NCBI GenBank assembly: GCA_030652575.1
Contig: JAUSQI010000123.1
Coordinates: 1-64,000, forward strand
Source: Stagnimonas sp.
GTDB taxonomy: Bacteria; Pseudomonadota; Gammaproteobacteria; Nevskiales; Nevskiaceae
Direction: 5' to 3'
Length of the DNA: 64,000 bases
Part shown: positions 50,862 to 58,447 of the stretch, piece by piece
Layout of the letters: each line of letters starts with the position of its first letter
Numbering within the stretch: the stretch's first letter is position 1
Translations under genes and position numbers: made by a program
Notes under the pieces: generated by a model
The model's input: the letters and a program-made list of their open reading frames with translations, nothing else
Database searches by the model: none
Told to the model about the DNA's origin: nothing

Positions 50862-51601
50862 ACGAGCTTGCCGATACCTTGCCCTGGCTGATCGCGGGTG
50901 TGCTGGTCATCGCGGTGCTGTATTCCAGCGTCGGTCATGCAGGGGCATCGGGCTACATCGCCGTGATGAGCCTGCTCGCGGTCGCCCCAGCCACCATCAA
51001 GCCGGTGGCGCTCATGCTCAATGTCGCGGTCGCCCTCATCGGCACCACGCAGTTCTACCGTGCCGGCCACTTTCGCTGGCCGCTGTTCTGGCCGTTTGCC
51101 GTCGTCGCCGTGCCTGCCGCCGCGCTCGGCGGCTATCTGCAACTGCCCGCCGAGACCTTCAAATTGTTGGTGGGACTGGCCCTGCTGCTCTCTGCCGCCA
51201 ACCTCCTGCTGCGCGCGCCGGCAGACGGCCCGACGCAAGCGCCGCCACTGTTCGTTGCCCTTGCGGTCGGCGGAGTGCTGGGTTTGTTGGCAGGCCTCAC
51301 CGGTACGGGTGGCGGCATCTATCTCACGCCCCTGATGCTGTTTCTTCGTTGGGCGCCGATGCGGCAGGTGGCGGCGGTGTCCGCCCCCTTCATCCTGCTG
51401 AATTCGGCATCAGGACTGGCAGGGCATTTGATGGCTGGCAAAATCGTTCCCGCGCTTACCTGGCCGCTGTTATCGGCGGTGGTTGTTGGTGGGGCGTTGG
51501 GAGCAACCTTGGGCGCGCTGTATCTACCGGTGCCCGTCATCAAGCGCGTATTGGCGCTAGTGCTGCTGATCGCGGCAGTCAAACTGCTCGGGCTGATATG
51601 A
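50858..51601 (+). CDS. TSUP (TauE/SafE) family membrane permease
   Basis: This 247-residue protein has about eight membrane segments in two repeats, each beginning with a Gly-rich turn (YSSVGHAGASGYIAVM and LTGTGGGIYLTPLM), the hallmark of the TauE/SafE anion exporter family. It is embedded between moaCB and moeA with 4-bp overlaps on both sides, so it is certainly co-expressed with cofactor genes. Movement of a sulfur oxyanion, or of molybdate or another anion, is possible; the substrate is not evident. Confidence 0.88.
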   Translation: MNELADTLPWLIAGVLVIAVLYSSVGHAGASGYIAVMSLLAVAPATIKPVALMLNVAVALIGTTQFYRAGHFRWPLFWPFAVVAVPAAALGGYLQLPAETFKLLVGLALLLSAANLLLRAPADGPTQAPPLFVALAVGGVLGLLAGLTGTGGGIYLTPLMLFLRWAPMRQVAAVSAPFILLNSASGLAGHLMAGKIVPALTWPLLSAVVVGGALGATLGALYLPVPVIKRVLALVLLIAAVKLLGLI

Positions 51602-52812
51602 GCTTCGATTCTCCAATGATCTCGGTGGACGAGGCGCTTCGGCGGGTGGTATCCGCCGCGCCGCCGATAGGCTGCGAGAGTCTGCCGTTGGCTGTCGCAC
51701 GCGGTCGCGTGCTGTCCGCAGACGTCTACACGCACCATGCAATGCCGTCTTTCACGCAGAGCGCTGTAGACGGTTACGCAGTCCGGCACGCCGATCTGCA
51801 CGTTTTGCCTTGCACGCTGCCACTGGGGCCGCCGATCGCGGCCCGCGCGCACGCTGAACTGCCGGTGCTCCCCTCGGCCGGCGCGGTGCGCATTCTCACT
51901 GGTGGTTTGCTGCCATACGGGGCCGACACCGTAGTGCGACAGGAACATACCGAACATACCGCCGATGCCGTAAAAATACTGCACGAGGTTGCCGCGGGTG
52001 CAGACATTCGTCATGCCGGTGAAGAGATGCCGCCGGGCGCCCGCTTGGCTGTAGCCGGGCAACTAGTCACCCCAGGATTGATCGGCGCGCTGGCGCTGGC
52101 CGGCGTTGATCAGGTTCCTGTCTGGCGTCTGCCGCGCGTGATCGTGCTGGTGACCGGCGATGAGCTGGTGCCTGCTGGCACATGCCTAAAGCTCGGCCAA
52201 GTCCCGGATGCCAACGGGCCCATGTTGCAGGCCTTTCTCAGCGCGTGGGGCGTGCCGCCACTCCGCATCGAAGCCGTTGCCGACAACCAACCTGCTGTGC
52301 GGAATGCGCTGACACGTGCATTCGCGGACGCAGACTTGGTGCTGACCACCGGCGGTGTCTCGGTTGGCGATCACGACTACGTTCCTGCTGTAGCAGAGGC
52401 GCTTGGGAGCCAACGAGTTCTATGGAAAGTGGCTCAAAAGCCAGGTATGCCGCTATATGTCGCGCGCCACAGAGACACACTGTTGTTCGGTCTGCCGGGC
52501 AATCCCGCCTCGGTGCTTGTAAACCTGTTGGTCTATGTCCGGGCCGCACTCGACAACAAACAGGGCCTTGATCCCCAAAGCCGATGGCATCCCATTTCCA
52601 TGCGCGAACAGCCAAAGCGCGACGCACTCAAAACCCTCTGGCTTAGGGCCATTCATCGGAGCACAGACGAACTGTTGCCCTCAGCACACATTCTGCAGGG
52701 CCAGGCCTCGCACATGCTCGGCAATCTGGCAGAGGCCAATCTACTTTTGCGTGTCCAGCCCCAGTCTCAGTCCATCCCGGGTGGCAACAATTTATGCTGC
52801 GTTATTCAATAG
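51598..52812 (+). CDS. moeA: MoeA, molybdopterin molybdenumtransferase
   Basis: This 404-residue enzyme inserts molybdate into adenylylated molybdopterin. Landmarks are PSFTQSAVDGYAVR (near 43-56), GGLLPYGADTVVRQE, VTGDELVPAG, LTTGGVSVGDHDYV and GLPGNPASVLVN. The start ATG 51598 overlaps the TSUP stop (ATGA); an open frame upstream is not coding. It ends the molybdenum operon. The gene looks slightly less GC-rich than its upstream neighbours. Confidence 0.94.
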   Translation: MSFDSPMISVDEALRRVVSAAPPIGCESLPLAVARGRVLSADVYTHHAMPSFTQSAVDGYAVRHADLHVLPCTLPLGPPIAARAHAELPVLPSAGAVRILTGGLLPYGADTVVRQEHTEHTADAVKILHEVAAGADIRHAGEEMPPGARLAVAGQLVTPGLIGALALAGVDQVPVWRLPRVIVLVTGDELVPAGTCLKLGQVPDANGPMLQAFLSAWGVPPLRIEAVADNQPAVRNALTRAFADADLVLTTGGVSVGDHDYVPAVAEALGSQRVLWKVAQKPGMPLYVARHRDTLLFGLPGNPASVLVNLLVYVRAALDNKQGLDPQSRWHPISMREQPKRDALKTLWLRAIHRSTDELLPSAHILQGQASHMLGNLAEANLLLRVQPQSQSIPGGNNLCCVIQ

Positions 52813-53210
52813 CAAAGTCGTCAGCTCCTTCATGCCGAATTAGTCGGCAAGCCGCCAGAACCGCCACACGCATTCCAGCGTCCTTATCCCATCATTTGAC
52901 GCTTCATTAGTTTGTTCATAATGTATATTATGTAAAATTATGGAAACAAGATGTGCCGTTGCGGTTGCGCTTAGTGATCAGCTTGGGGTCGCTCAAAGAT
53001 GAAGCCAAAAACTCCCCACATCCCTCGTAACTTATTGATTTTTAAGAATTAACTTATAATCCTATTTTTTCAATAAAATCAGTTAGTTGCGTTCTTTGCC
53101 CCAGCAATCACCTTCACTTTAGCGCCTTTTCTGGTGGCGTGCTCGCCATTCCCGTCAGGACTTAGTTGAACCCTGAAAAGGTGCGCTAGCCGCAGCACTT
53201 CCCCGCGTGC
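52813..53210. other. AT-rich gap at the border with mobile DNA
   Basis: About 400 bp without a gene. A short hairpin (TGCCGA 52833-52838 with TCGGCA 52844-52849) just after moeA lacks a T run, so it is at most a weak terminator. The stretch 52910-53090 is distinctly AT-rich compared with both sides. It marks the transition from the molybdenum operon to plasmid/transposon sequence. Confidence 0.5.
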
Positions 53211-53775
53211 TCAGACCAGCTTGCCGTCAACAGGCTTGCCTGCCGCATCAGATTTCGCCCGCACAGCCGCCAACTCGCCCCTTAAATCTTCGAGCTGGCC
53301 CAAAAGCGCAGTAGCCTTGCCCTCTTGTCTTGCCGCTTCACGGATCGCGTCATCCCGGTCCTGCCGCAGTTGCTTGATAGCGGACTGCTCGAATGCGATC
53401 TCACCTTTCAAACGCTCTCGCTCGACGGTCCAGAGTTGCTGGTCCTTTAACAGGCGCTCTTGAGCGTTCGAGACCGCCAATTCTGCTTCAGCCCGAACGC
53501 CTCGCTCATGAGCTAGATCGCGCTGCACAGTGGCTAGGTCGCTGCGAATAGCCGCGAGTGCCTTGTTCGCCTCTGATGCCGCGACTTCCAAGGCTGCGAT
53601 CCTCGTCTGAGCCGCTGCGGATTCCTTCTCGCGCTCGCTTGAAATGCGCTTGTTCTGCATCTTTTGATCCTCGATCCGCGCCAGCAGATGGCGTTCGTTG
53701 CCCTCTGCTTGCTCACGAAGATGTGTGACTTCAGCCGCGTGCTTTGTGGCTGCCCGCTCCCGTTCCTCGGTAGCT
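53211..53775 (-). pseudogene. KfrA-like plasmid protein, 5' end cut by Tn3 insertion
   Basis: The minus-strand frame encodes a long charged coiled coil (heptads rich in Ala, Glu, Arg, Gln; includes QNKRISSEREKE and LKGEIAFEQSAIKQLRQ) ending GKPVDGKLV. This matches the C-terminal part of KfrA-type plasmid partition/replication-region proteins. The frame stays open past the internal ATG at 53660 up to the transposon end at 53776, where the N-terminal DNA-binding part is lost. The gene is therefore disrupted by the Tn3 element. A complete N-terminal half is not visible elsewhere in the window. Confidence 0.7.
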
Positions 53776-53813
53776 GGGGAGGTTTGACGAAAGGGAAATT
53801 AAAGTACGTTAAG
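53776..53813. repeat. Tn3-family 38-bp terminal inverted repeat (tnpA end)
   Basis: The segment begins GGGGAGGTTTGACG and ends TACGTTAAG, exactly 38 bp, the length and boundary pattern (GGGG...TAAG) of Tn3-family ends. It contains the tnpA stop codon. The outer flank is TAGCT, which would be the 5-bp target duplication. The matching end was not found in the window. Confidence 0.85.
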
Positions 53814-56775
53814 CCTTTGGAATTGGTAGTAACGGCCTGAATCCGCCTTTCTCGACCCTCCGATGCTGTTTCCAGGCGTAGTCGCCAGTCAGATTGATAT
53901 GGTTCCAGTGAATCGGCGCAACATGCTTGAGCAACGCCTCATCAATGGGATATTCCTGGGCACGCATCGCGTTGACTGCCCGTTCCAAGTAGACCGTATT
54001 CCACAAGATAATCGCCGCCACAACCAGATTGAGGCCACTGGCTCGGTGACGTTGAAGCTCGTAGGTGCGATCCCGGATTTCGCCAAGCCGGTTGAAGCAT
54101 ACGGCGCGAGCCAATGTGTTTTTCGCCTCACCCTTGTTCAGGCCGGCAGTCACGCGCTGGCGCAAGCGCGGGTCGAGCAGCCAGTCCAGCGCAAAAATAG
54201 TGCGCTCGATGCGCCCAATTTCGCGCAGTGCAAGCGCCAGGCCGTTTTGTCGTGGATAGCTGGCAAGCTTGCGCAACATCAGCGATGCTGTCACGGTGCC
54301 TTGTTTGATTGACGTGACCAGGCGCAGATATTCCTGCCATTGCGTCAGAATAATTTTCTGATTGATTTTTTCACCAAGAAAGTTCGCCAGCGCCGGGTAA
54401 TTCTTCGGGTCATCGGGTACGAACAGGTTCTTGTCCTTGAGGTCACGAATACGGGGTGCGAAGCGGAAGCCAAGTGGCGGGCACAATGCAAATATGTGAT
54501 CGGTAAAGCCGTTGGTGTCCGTATAGTGTTCCTCGATGTTCAGTTCCGATTCGTGGTACAGCAAACCATCCAGCACATGCGTCGCGTCGCGTATTGTTGA
54601 GGTGATGGCCTTGATGTGATACGGCGCGTATTGGTCGGAAATATGCGTATAGAAGTTGATTCCGGGATCTGAACCGTACCGTAAGTTGACCTGTCCGGTT
54701 TGCCCGCCACGACCGCCAACCTTGTAGTTCTGACCATCCGATGAAGAAGTCTTGCCCGTGCCCCAATGCGACGCGAACGGCAATCGATGCTGGTAGTTGA
54801 CCAATTCGGCCAACCCTTTTGAATACGATTCATCACGAACGTGCCAGGCGCGCACGGTATCAAGTTTGTTGAACGTCGTTCCCGGACATGCCTCCGCCAT
54901 TTTTGTCAGCCCCAGGTTGATGGCGTCGGCCAGGATCACTGTCAGCAATGCCGACCTGTCCTTGGGCAGCGCATCGGTGCGCAGGTGCGTAAAGTGCCGG
55001 GTAAAGTCCGTCCATTGATCGACCTCAAGCAGCAGTTCGGTAATCTTGGGGCGAGGCATCACGCCAAAAATGTGTTCTTCAAGCCGTTCCGCTTCTTCCG
55101 GTACGCTTTTGGTCAGTGGCTTGATCTTTAACAATTCGTTGGCGATTTCTGCGTCAGGCAATTCACCGGCAGCGGCCAGGCGGTTCACTTCAACCAATTT
55201 CTCTTTGAGTAGCGCCAGTCGGTCCTGCAGATAGCGTTCGCCATCGGTGTCGATTGCCAGCGACAAATCGCCCGCATTGCGCAGCGCCGCAAATCGGTTT
55301 GGTGGCAAAAGGTATTCCTCGAAGTCCTTGAACTGCCGCGAACCTGGCACCCATACATCGCCCGACCGTAACGCATTTTTCAGTTCGGACAATGCGCACA
55401 GTTCATAGAAGCGGCGGTCAATGCCATCATCTTTCACGACATATTGTTCCCAGCGTGGTTTGATGAATTCGACCGGTGCATCTTTCGGCATCGACCGGGC
55501 GTTAGCCGCATTCATGGCTTTGATCGTGTCGATACCGTCCAGCACCTTTTGCGCGACCGGTGCTGCCTTGAACGCGAACGCTTCCAGCAAACGGGGCGAA
55601 TAGCGCCGCACCTGGCTATAACCCTCCTCGATTAGATGAAGATGATCGAACGATTCCGGCTGCGCCAGCTTTTCTGCTTCCGTGATGCTTTGCGTGAAGG
55701 TCTCCCAGGGGATGACCGCTTCGATTGCCGTAAACGGATTGGTGCCGGTCTTGCGCGCATCAATCAGTGCATGGCCCACACGCGAATACAGCCGCACCTT
55801 GTCGTTGATCGCCTTGCCCTTGTTGTGGAACGATTCCGCATGCTTGCGTTTCGCATCGGAGAACATCTTGCCGATGATCCTGTCGTTCAAATCCAGTATC
55901 TGGTCGATGACGGTAGCCTGGGTATCGATCAGCATGGCCACCAGTGTCGCGTGCCGGCGCGTTGCTTCCAGATCGCGCAGATGTTGAATACTCATCTGCG
56001 TCCCTTCGCGGGCCAATTGCGTCAGTCGGCCTTGATGCACCATTTTATCAAGACCGACCGGCAAGCCGACCTCACGAATGGCATCAAGGCGACCAAGATG
56101 CAGCAGGATGCGCCTTGCCTTCGCTTCGCCGGGCGGCTGGCGCAGCCAGGTCAATACAATGGTGCGCACGTCATCGCGTGGCGTGAGCAGCTTGTCCAGT
56201 TGTTTGCGATGTGTGGCGTCCAATTCATCCGTCAATCGTTGGTAGAACAAGCGCGTGCCACGCGCCAATGCTTCCGCGCATAAACGGTCGATGACTCCTG
56301 CGGGCGGCAAAATGATGTGGTGCTTGCGCAGTATTTCAATCAACTGCTCGGCGATCACCATCCCTTTGTTTGTCTGGAGCGCCAGTTCCGTCAACGTGCC
56401 GCGTTGCTTCCGGTATTCCCCGGTAGAGAACGGACGATAGCCAAATGCCGCCTGCAATTCGAGCGCATGTTCGCGCCGGGTCTCGTCGCGCTGAGCATAT
56501 TCGGCCCATGCTGCCGGATTGATGCGCAACTGCCGCGATACATGCGACAGAAGGGCATCCGGCGGCGTGGTATCGGCGGCCATCGCGTAGCCGGGGTAGC
56601 GCAGGTAGCACAGTTGAACAGCGAAGCCGATCCGGTTATGCGCCCCACGCCGCTGGCGAATGATCGACAGATCGCGCTCATCGAAGGTGTAATACCGCGC
56701 AATCTCCACATCGGAGCCAGGGAAGGCAAACAGCGCTTCCTGTTGGACGGTCGTCAAGAGTGATCGGCGTGGCAT
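53809..56775 (-). CDS. tnpA: Tn3-family transposase TnpA
   Basis: This 988-residue transposase has the family N-terminus (PRRSLLTTVQQEALFAFP) and DDE catalytic landmarks: Asp in ILADAINLGLTKMAEA (near 617), Asp in SSDGQNYKVGG (near 677) and Glu in WNTVYLERAVNAM (near 928). It has full family length and no frameshift, so it is probably active. The ATG at 56775 follows a short stretch that still encodes the tail of an earlier resolvase. Confidence 0.95.
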   Translation of the reverse strand: MPRRSLLTTVQQEALFAFPGSDVEIARYYTFDERDLSIIRQRRGAHNRIGFAVQLCYLRYPGYAMAADTTPPDALLSHVSRQLRINPAAWAEYAQRDETRREHALELQAAFGYRPFSTGEYRKQRGTLTELALQTNKGMVIAEQLIEILRKHHIILPPAGVIDRLCAEALARGTRLFYQRLTDELDATHRKQLDKLLTPRDDVRTIVLTWLRQPPGEAKARRILLHLGRLDAIREVGLPVGLDKMVHQGRLTQLAREGTQMSIQHLRDLEATRRHATLVAMLIDTQATVIDQILDLNDRIIGKMFSDAKRKHAESFHNKGKAINDKVRLYSRVGHALIDARKTGTNPFTAIEAVIPWETFTQSITEAEKLAQPESFDHLHLIEEGYSQVRRYSPRLLEAFAFKAAPVAQKVLDGIDTIKAMNAANARSMPKDAPVEFIKPRWEQYVVKDDGIDRRFYELCALSELKNALRSGDVWVPGSRQFKDFEEYLLPPNRFAALRNAGDLSLAIDTDGERYLQDRLALLKEKLVEVNRLAAAGELPDAEIANELLKIKPLTKSVPEEAERLEEHIFGVMPRPKITELLLEVDQWTDFTRHFTHLRTDALPKDRSALLTVILADAINLGLTKMAEACPGTTFNKLDTVRAWHVRDESYSKGLAELVNYQHRLPFASHWGTGKTSSSDGQNYKVGGRGGQTGQVNLRYGSDPGINFYTHISDQYAPYHIKAITSTIRDATHVLDGLLYHESELNIEEHYTDTNGFTDHIFALCPPLGFRFAPRIRDLKDKNLFVPDDPKNYPALANFLGEKINQKIILTQWQEYLRLVTSIKQGTVTASLMLRKLASYPRQNGLALALREIGRIERTIFALDWLLDPRLRQRVTAGLNKGEAKNTLARAVCFNRLGEIRDRTYELQRHRASGLNLVVAAIILWNTVYLERAVNAMRAQEYPIDEALLKHVAPIHWNHINLTGDYAWKQHRRVEKGGFRPLLPIPKA

Positions 56776-56778
56776 GGG

Positions 56779-56835
56779 TTATTCGGTTGTTGTCCGCAAA
56801 TATTGGTAGAGCGTTTCCCGGCTGATGCCGAATTC
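56779..56835 (-). pseudogene. Orphan C-terminal tail of an older resolvase
   Basis: Directly after the tnpR TGA, and in the same frame, 18 codons read EFGISRETLYQYLRTTTE before a TAA. ISRETLYQYLR is the typical helix-turn-helix end of Tn3-family resolvases. The current tnpR already has a complete but different HTH and tail, so this is a remnant of the resolvase that originally adjoined tnpA. Confidence 0.7.
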
Positions 56836-57465
56836 TCAGCTTACATGTGTGCCAGGCGGGCCAGCGCGAGTGTCATTTTCAGAAGTCGGGGCGCTGCTAT
56901 CCTTGGGTGCTGGCTGTGTAGTGCTTAATGCCACGTAAAGCGCAGTCTTTCCAATCTTGAGTCGTAGCGCGGCCTCGCGAACGTTGAGCCCTTGAGCTAG
57001 TAGCATCCTGGCCTTCTGCAATTTCTCGTCCGTCACCACGGGCTTTCGCCCTCCCTTGCGGCCACGTGCAGCGGCGGCGGACAAACCTGCCTTGGTGCGC
57101 TCACGGATCAGATCGCGCTCAAATTGTCCGAGCGCGCCAAATACGTGAAAGATGAGGCGACCGCCGGGTGTCGTGGTGTCGATGGCTTCGGTCAGGGAGC
57201 GAAATCCCACACCACGCGCCTCCAGTCCGGCGACAACCTCGATCAGATGAGGCAAGGAACGGCCCAGCCGATCAAGTCGCCAAACCCCAAGAACATCACC
57301 TTCACGCAGGAACGCCAGTGCCGATGACAGGCCGGGCCGTTCCGATGTAGAACCGGAAACCGTGTCCTCAAATATGCGCTCGCATCCGGCCTTGCGAAGC
57401 GCATCCGTCTGCAAGGCAGTATCCTGTTCCGCGGTCGATACACGTGCATAGCCAATCAATGCCAT
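56836..57465 (-). CDS. tnpR: Serine resolvase TnpR
   Basis: This 209-residue serine recombinase has the N-terminal catalytic motif YARVSTAEQD (Ser near residue 10), the GVWRLDRLGRS block, the E-helix region and a C-terminal HTH (LNVREAALRLKIGKTALY). It resolves cointegrates at res, which lies just upstream of its start. Its C-terminal tail (after about residue 185) is not typical, and an orphan resolvase tail follows the stop, suggesting recombinational replacement. Confidence 0.93.
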   Translation of the reverse strand: MALIGYARVSTAEQDTALQTDALRKAGCERIFEDTVSGSTSERPGLSSALAFLREGDVLGVWRLDRLGRSLPHLIEVVAGLEARGVGFRSLTEAIDTTTPGGRLIFHVFGALGQFERDLIRERTKAGLSAAAARGRKGGRKPVVTDEKLQKARMLLAQGLNVREAALRLKIGKTALYVALSTTQPAPKDSSAPTSENDTRAGPPGTHVS

Positions 57466-57597
57466 TTCTGAGCTTTTTGTCCGTTATTCCGTCCGACAAT
57501 TATATTGTCCGACTTCTCGCTAAATCAACATCTTTACGGACAATATTGGCGCGGCCGTTAGACGATCATTTGACGGACAGGGCCGGAAGGGCTAAGT
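57466..57597. other. Candidate res (resolution) site
   Basis: Between tnpR and the toxin-antitoxin genes is an AT-rich stretch with an inverted repeat around GTCCGACAAT-TATATTGTCCGAC (57491-57513) and further TCCG/CGGA half-sites near 57535-57545 and 57573-57580. This is the expected layout of three resolvase-binding subsites. The crossover subsite was not assigned. Confidence 0.6.
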
Positions 57598-57622
57598 TAT
57601 CACTAGGTATTACCAAGTGATA
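57598..57622. promoter_or_regulatory. Palindromic operator before the antitoxin gene
   Basis: TATCACT (57598-57604) and AGTGATA (57616-57622) are exact inverted repeats, with inner GGTA and TACC also complementary. The palindrome ends 11 bp before the antitoxin ATG, overlapping the likely promoter, as expected for autorepression by a ribbon-helix-helix antitoxin. Confidence 0.65.
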
Positions 57623-57633
57623 GGAGAACAGCA

Positions 57634-57906
57634 ATGGCAACATCGCTCAAGATTGAAGAGGCGCTGAAGGGCCGCGTCCAACACCTCGCCAGTCAGCGCC
57701 GCCGCTCGCCGCACTGGATCATGCTCGAAGCCATCCAGCAATACGTCGAACGGGAGGAAGCCCGCGAGAGCTTCAAACAGGAAGCCTTAGCTTCCTGGGC
57801 GGCCTATCAGGAAACCGGACGGCACTTGACCGGCCAGGAAGTGCGCACCTGGTTGAACACCTGGGGCACCGAAGACGAAAAGGCGATGCCTGAGTGCCAC
57901 ACGTAA
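57634..57906 (+). CDS. CopG/ParD-type antitoxin
   Basis: This 90-residue protein has an N-terminal ribbon-helix-helix (ATSLKIEEALKGRVQHLASQ) for DNA binding and a C-terminal acidic part that would wrap the toxin. It is preceded by AGGAG and a palindrome. It overlaps the toxin gene by 13 bp. Toxin-antitoxin pairs next to the resolution site are a known passenger type in Tn3-family transposons. Confidence 0.85.
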   Translation: MATSLKIEEALKGRVQHLASQRRRSPHWIMLEAIQQYVEREEARESFKQEALASWAAYQETGRHLTGQEVRTWLNTWGTEDEKAMPECHT

Positions 57907-58187
57907 TCGTCACCGAAGGCGCGGCGGATGGTTTGGAACGATGTCGGCAGTTCCTGGTCGCCAAGGCCCCGGAAGCCGCCAGGCGGGCCGGCCAGGCCAT
58001 TGAGCGGCACTTCCTGCTGCTGGAAACGGCCCCAGACATTGGCCGACCGCTCCCTGACATGCCGGAGTTGCGCGAGCTGGTGATTACCTACGGGGATTCC
58101 GGCTATGTGGCCTTGTACCGCCACGAACCGGCGGCCGATGCGGTCTATGTCATGGCATTCCGTCACCAGAAAGAGGCGGGCTACTGA
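57894..58187 (+). CDS. RelE/ParE-type toxin
   Basis: This 97-residue protein of the RelE/ParE superfamily has the pattern of two N-terminal helices (ADGLERCRQFL, EAARRAGQAIERHF) followed by DIGRPLPDMPELRELVI and VALYRHEPAADAVYVMAFRHQKEAGY (split core). It starts at GTG 57894 inside the antitoxin gene. Either a gyrase poison (ParE) or an mRNA endonuclease (RelE) activity is possible. A 14-codon frame following it (MSMNEFRRLVRNIT) looks like a cut gene start. Confidence 0.83.
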   Translation: MPHVIVTEGAADGLERCRQFLVAKAPEAARRAGQAIERHFLLLETAPDIGRPLPDMPELRELVITYGDSGYVALYRHEPAADAVYVMAFRHQKEAGY

Positions 58188-58325
58188 TGAGCATGAACGA
58201 ATTCCGCCGATTGGTGCGGAATATCACGTGAGTTGACCATGAATTCTCACCAAATATAACCAGCAAATATCAGGCGCCTGACCAACTTGGCATAGTTACA
58301 ATGAAATTATCATCAGGCAACTGCC

Positions 58326-58347
58326 GGCCCAGAGTGTGTAAAAACGT
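58326..58347. repeat. IS1182-family left inverted repeat
   Basis: GGCCCAGAGTGTGTAAAAAC and two more bases match the reverse complement of 59935-59956 at 21 of 22 positions. It lies 100 bp outside the transposase stop and defines the left end of the insertion sequence. Confidence 0.8.
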
Positions 58348-58447
58348 AGCGGGAATTTTGCAGGCCTGACGTGCGGTTGGGCCGTCGCGATGGGGAATTG
58401 GTGGAATTGGGTAGTAAAACGACAGACCGGTTCGAATTAAGGCCTTT

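Noticed and set aside
52833-52849. Terminator of the molybdenum operon
   Set aside because: The stem is only 6 bp and no T run follows on the plus strand, so it is noted only as a weak hairpin.
58190-58325. Second Tn3 inverted repeat near the toxin gene
   Set aside because: No match to the 38-bp end, inverted or direct, was found by eye here or in 59957-60168.
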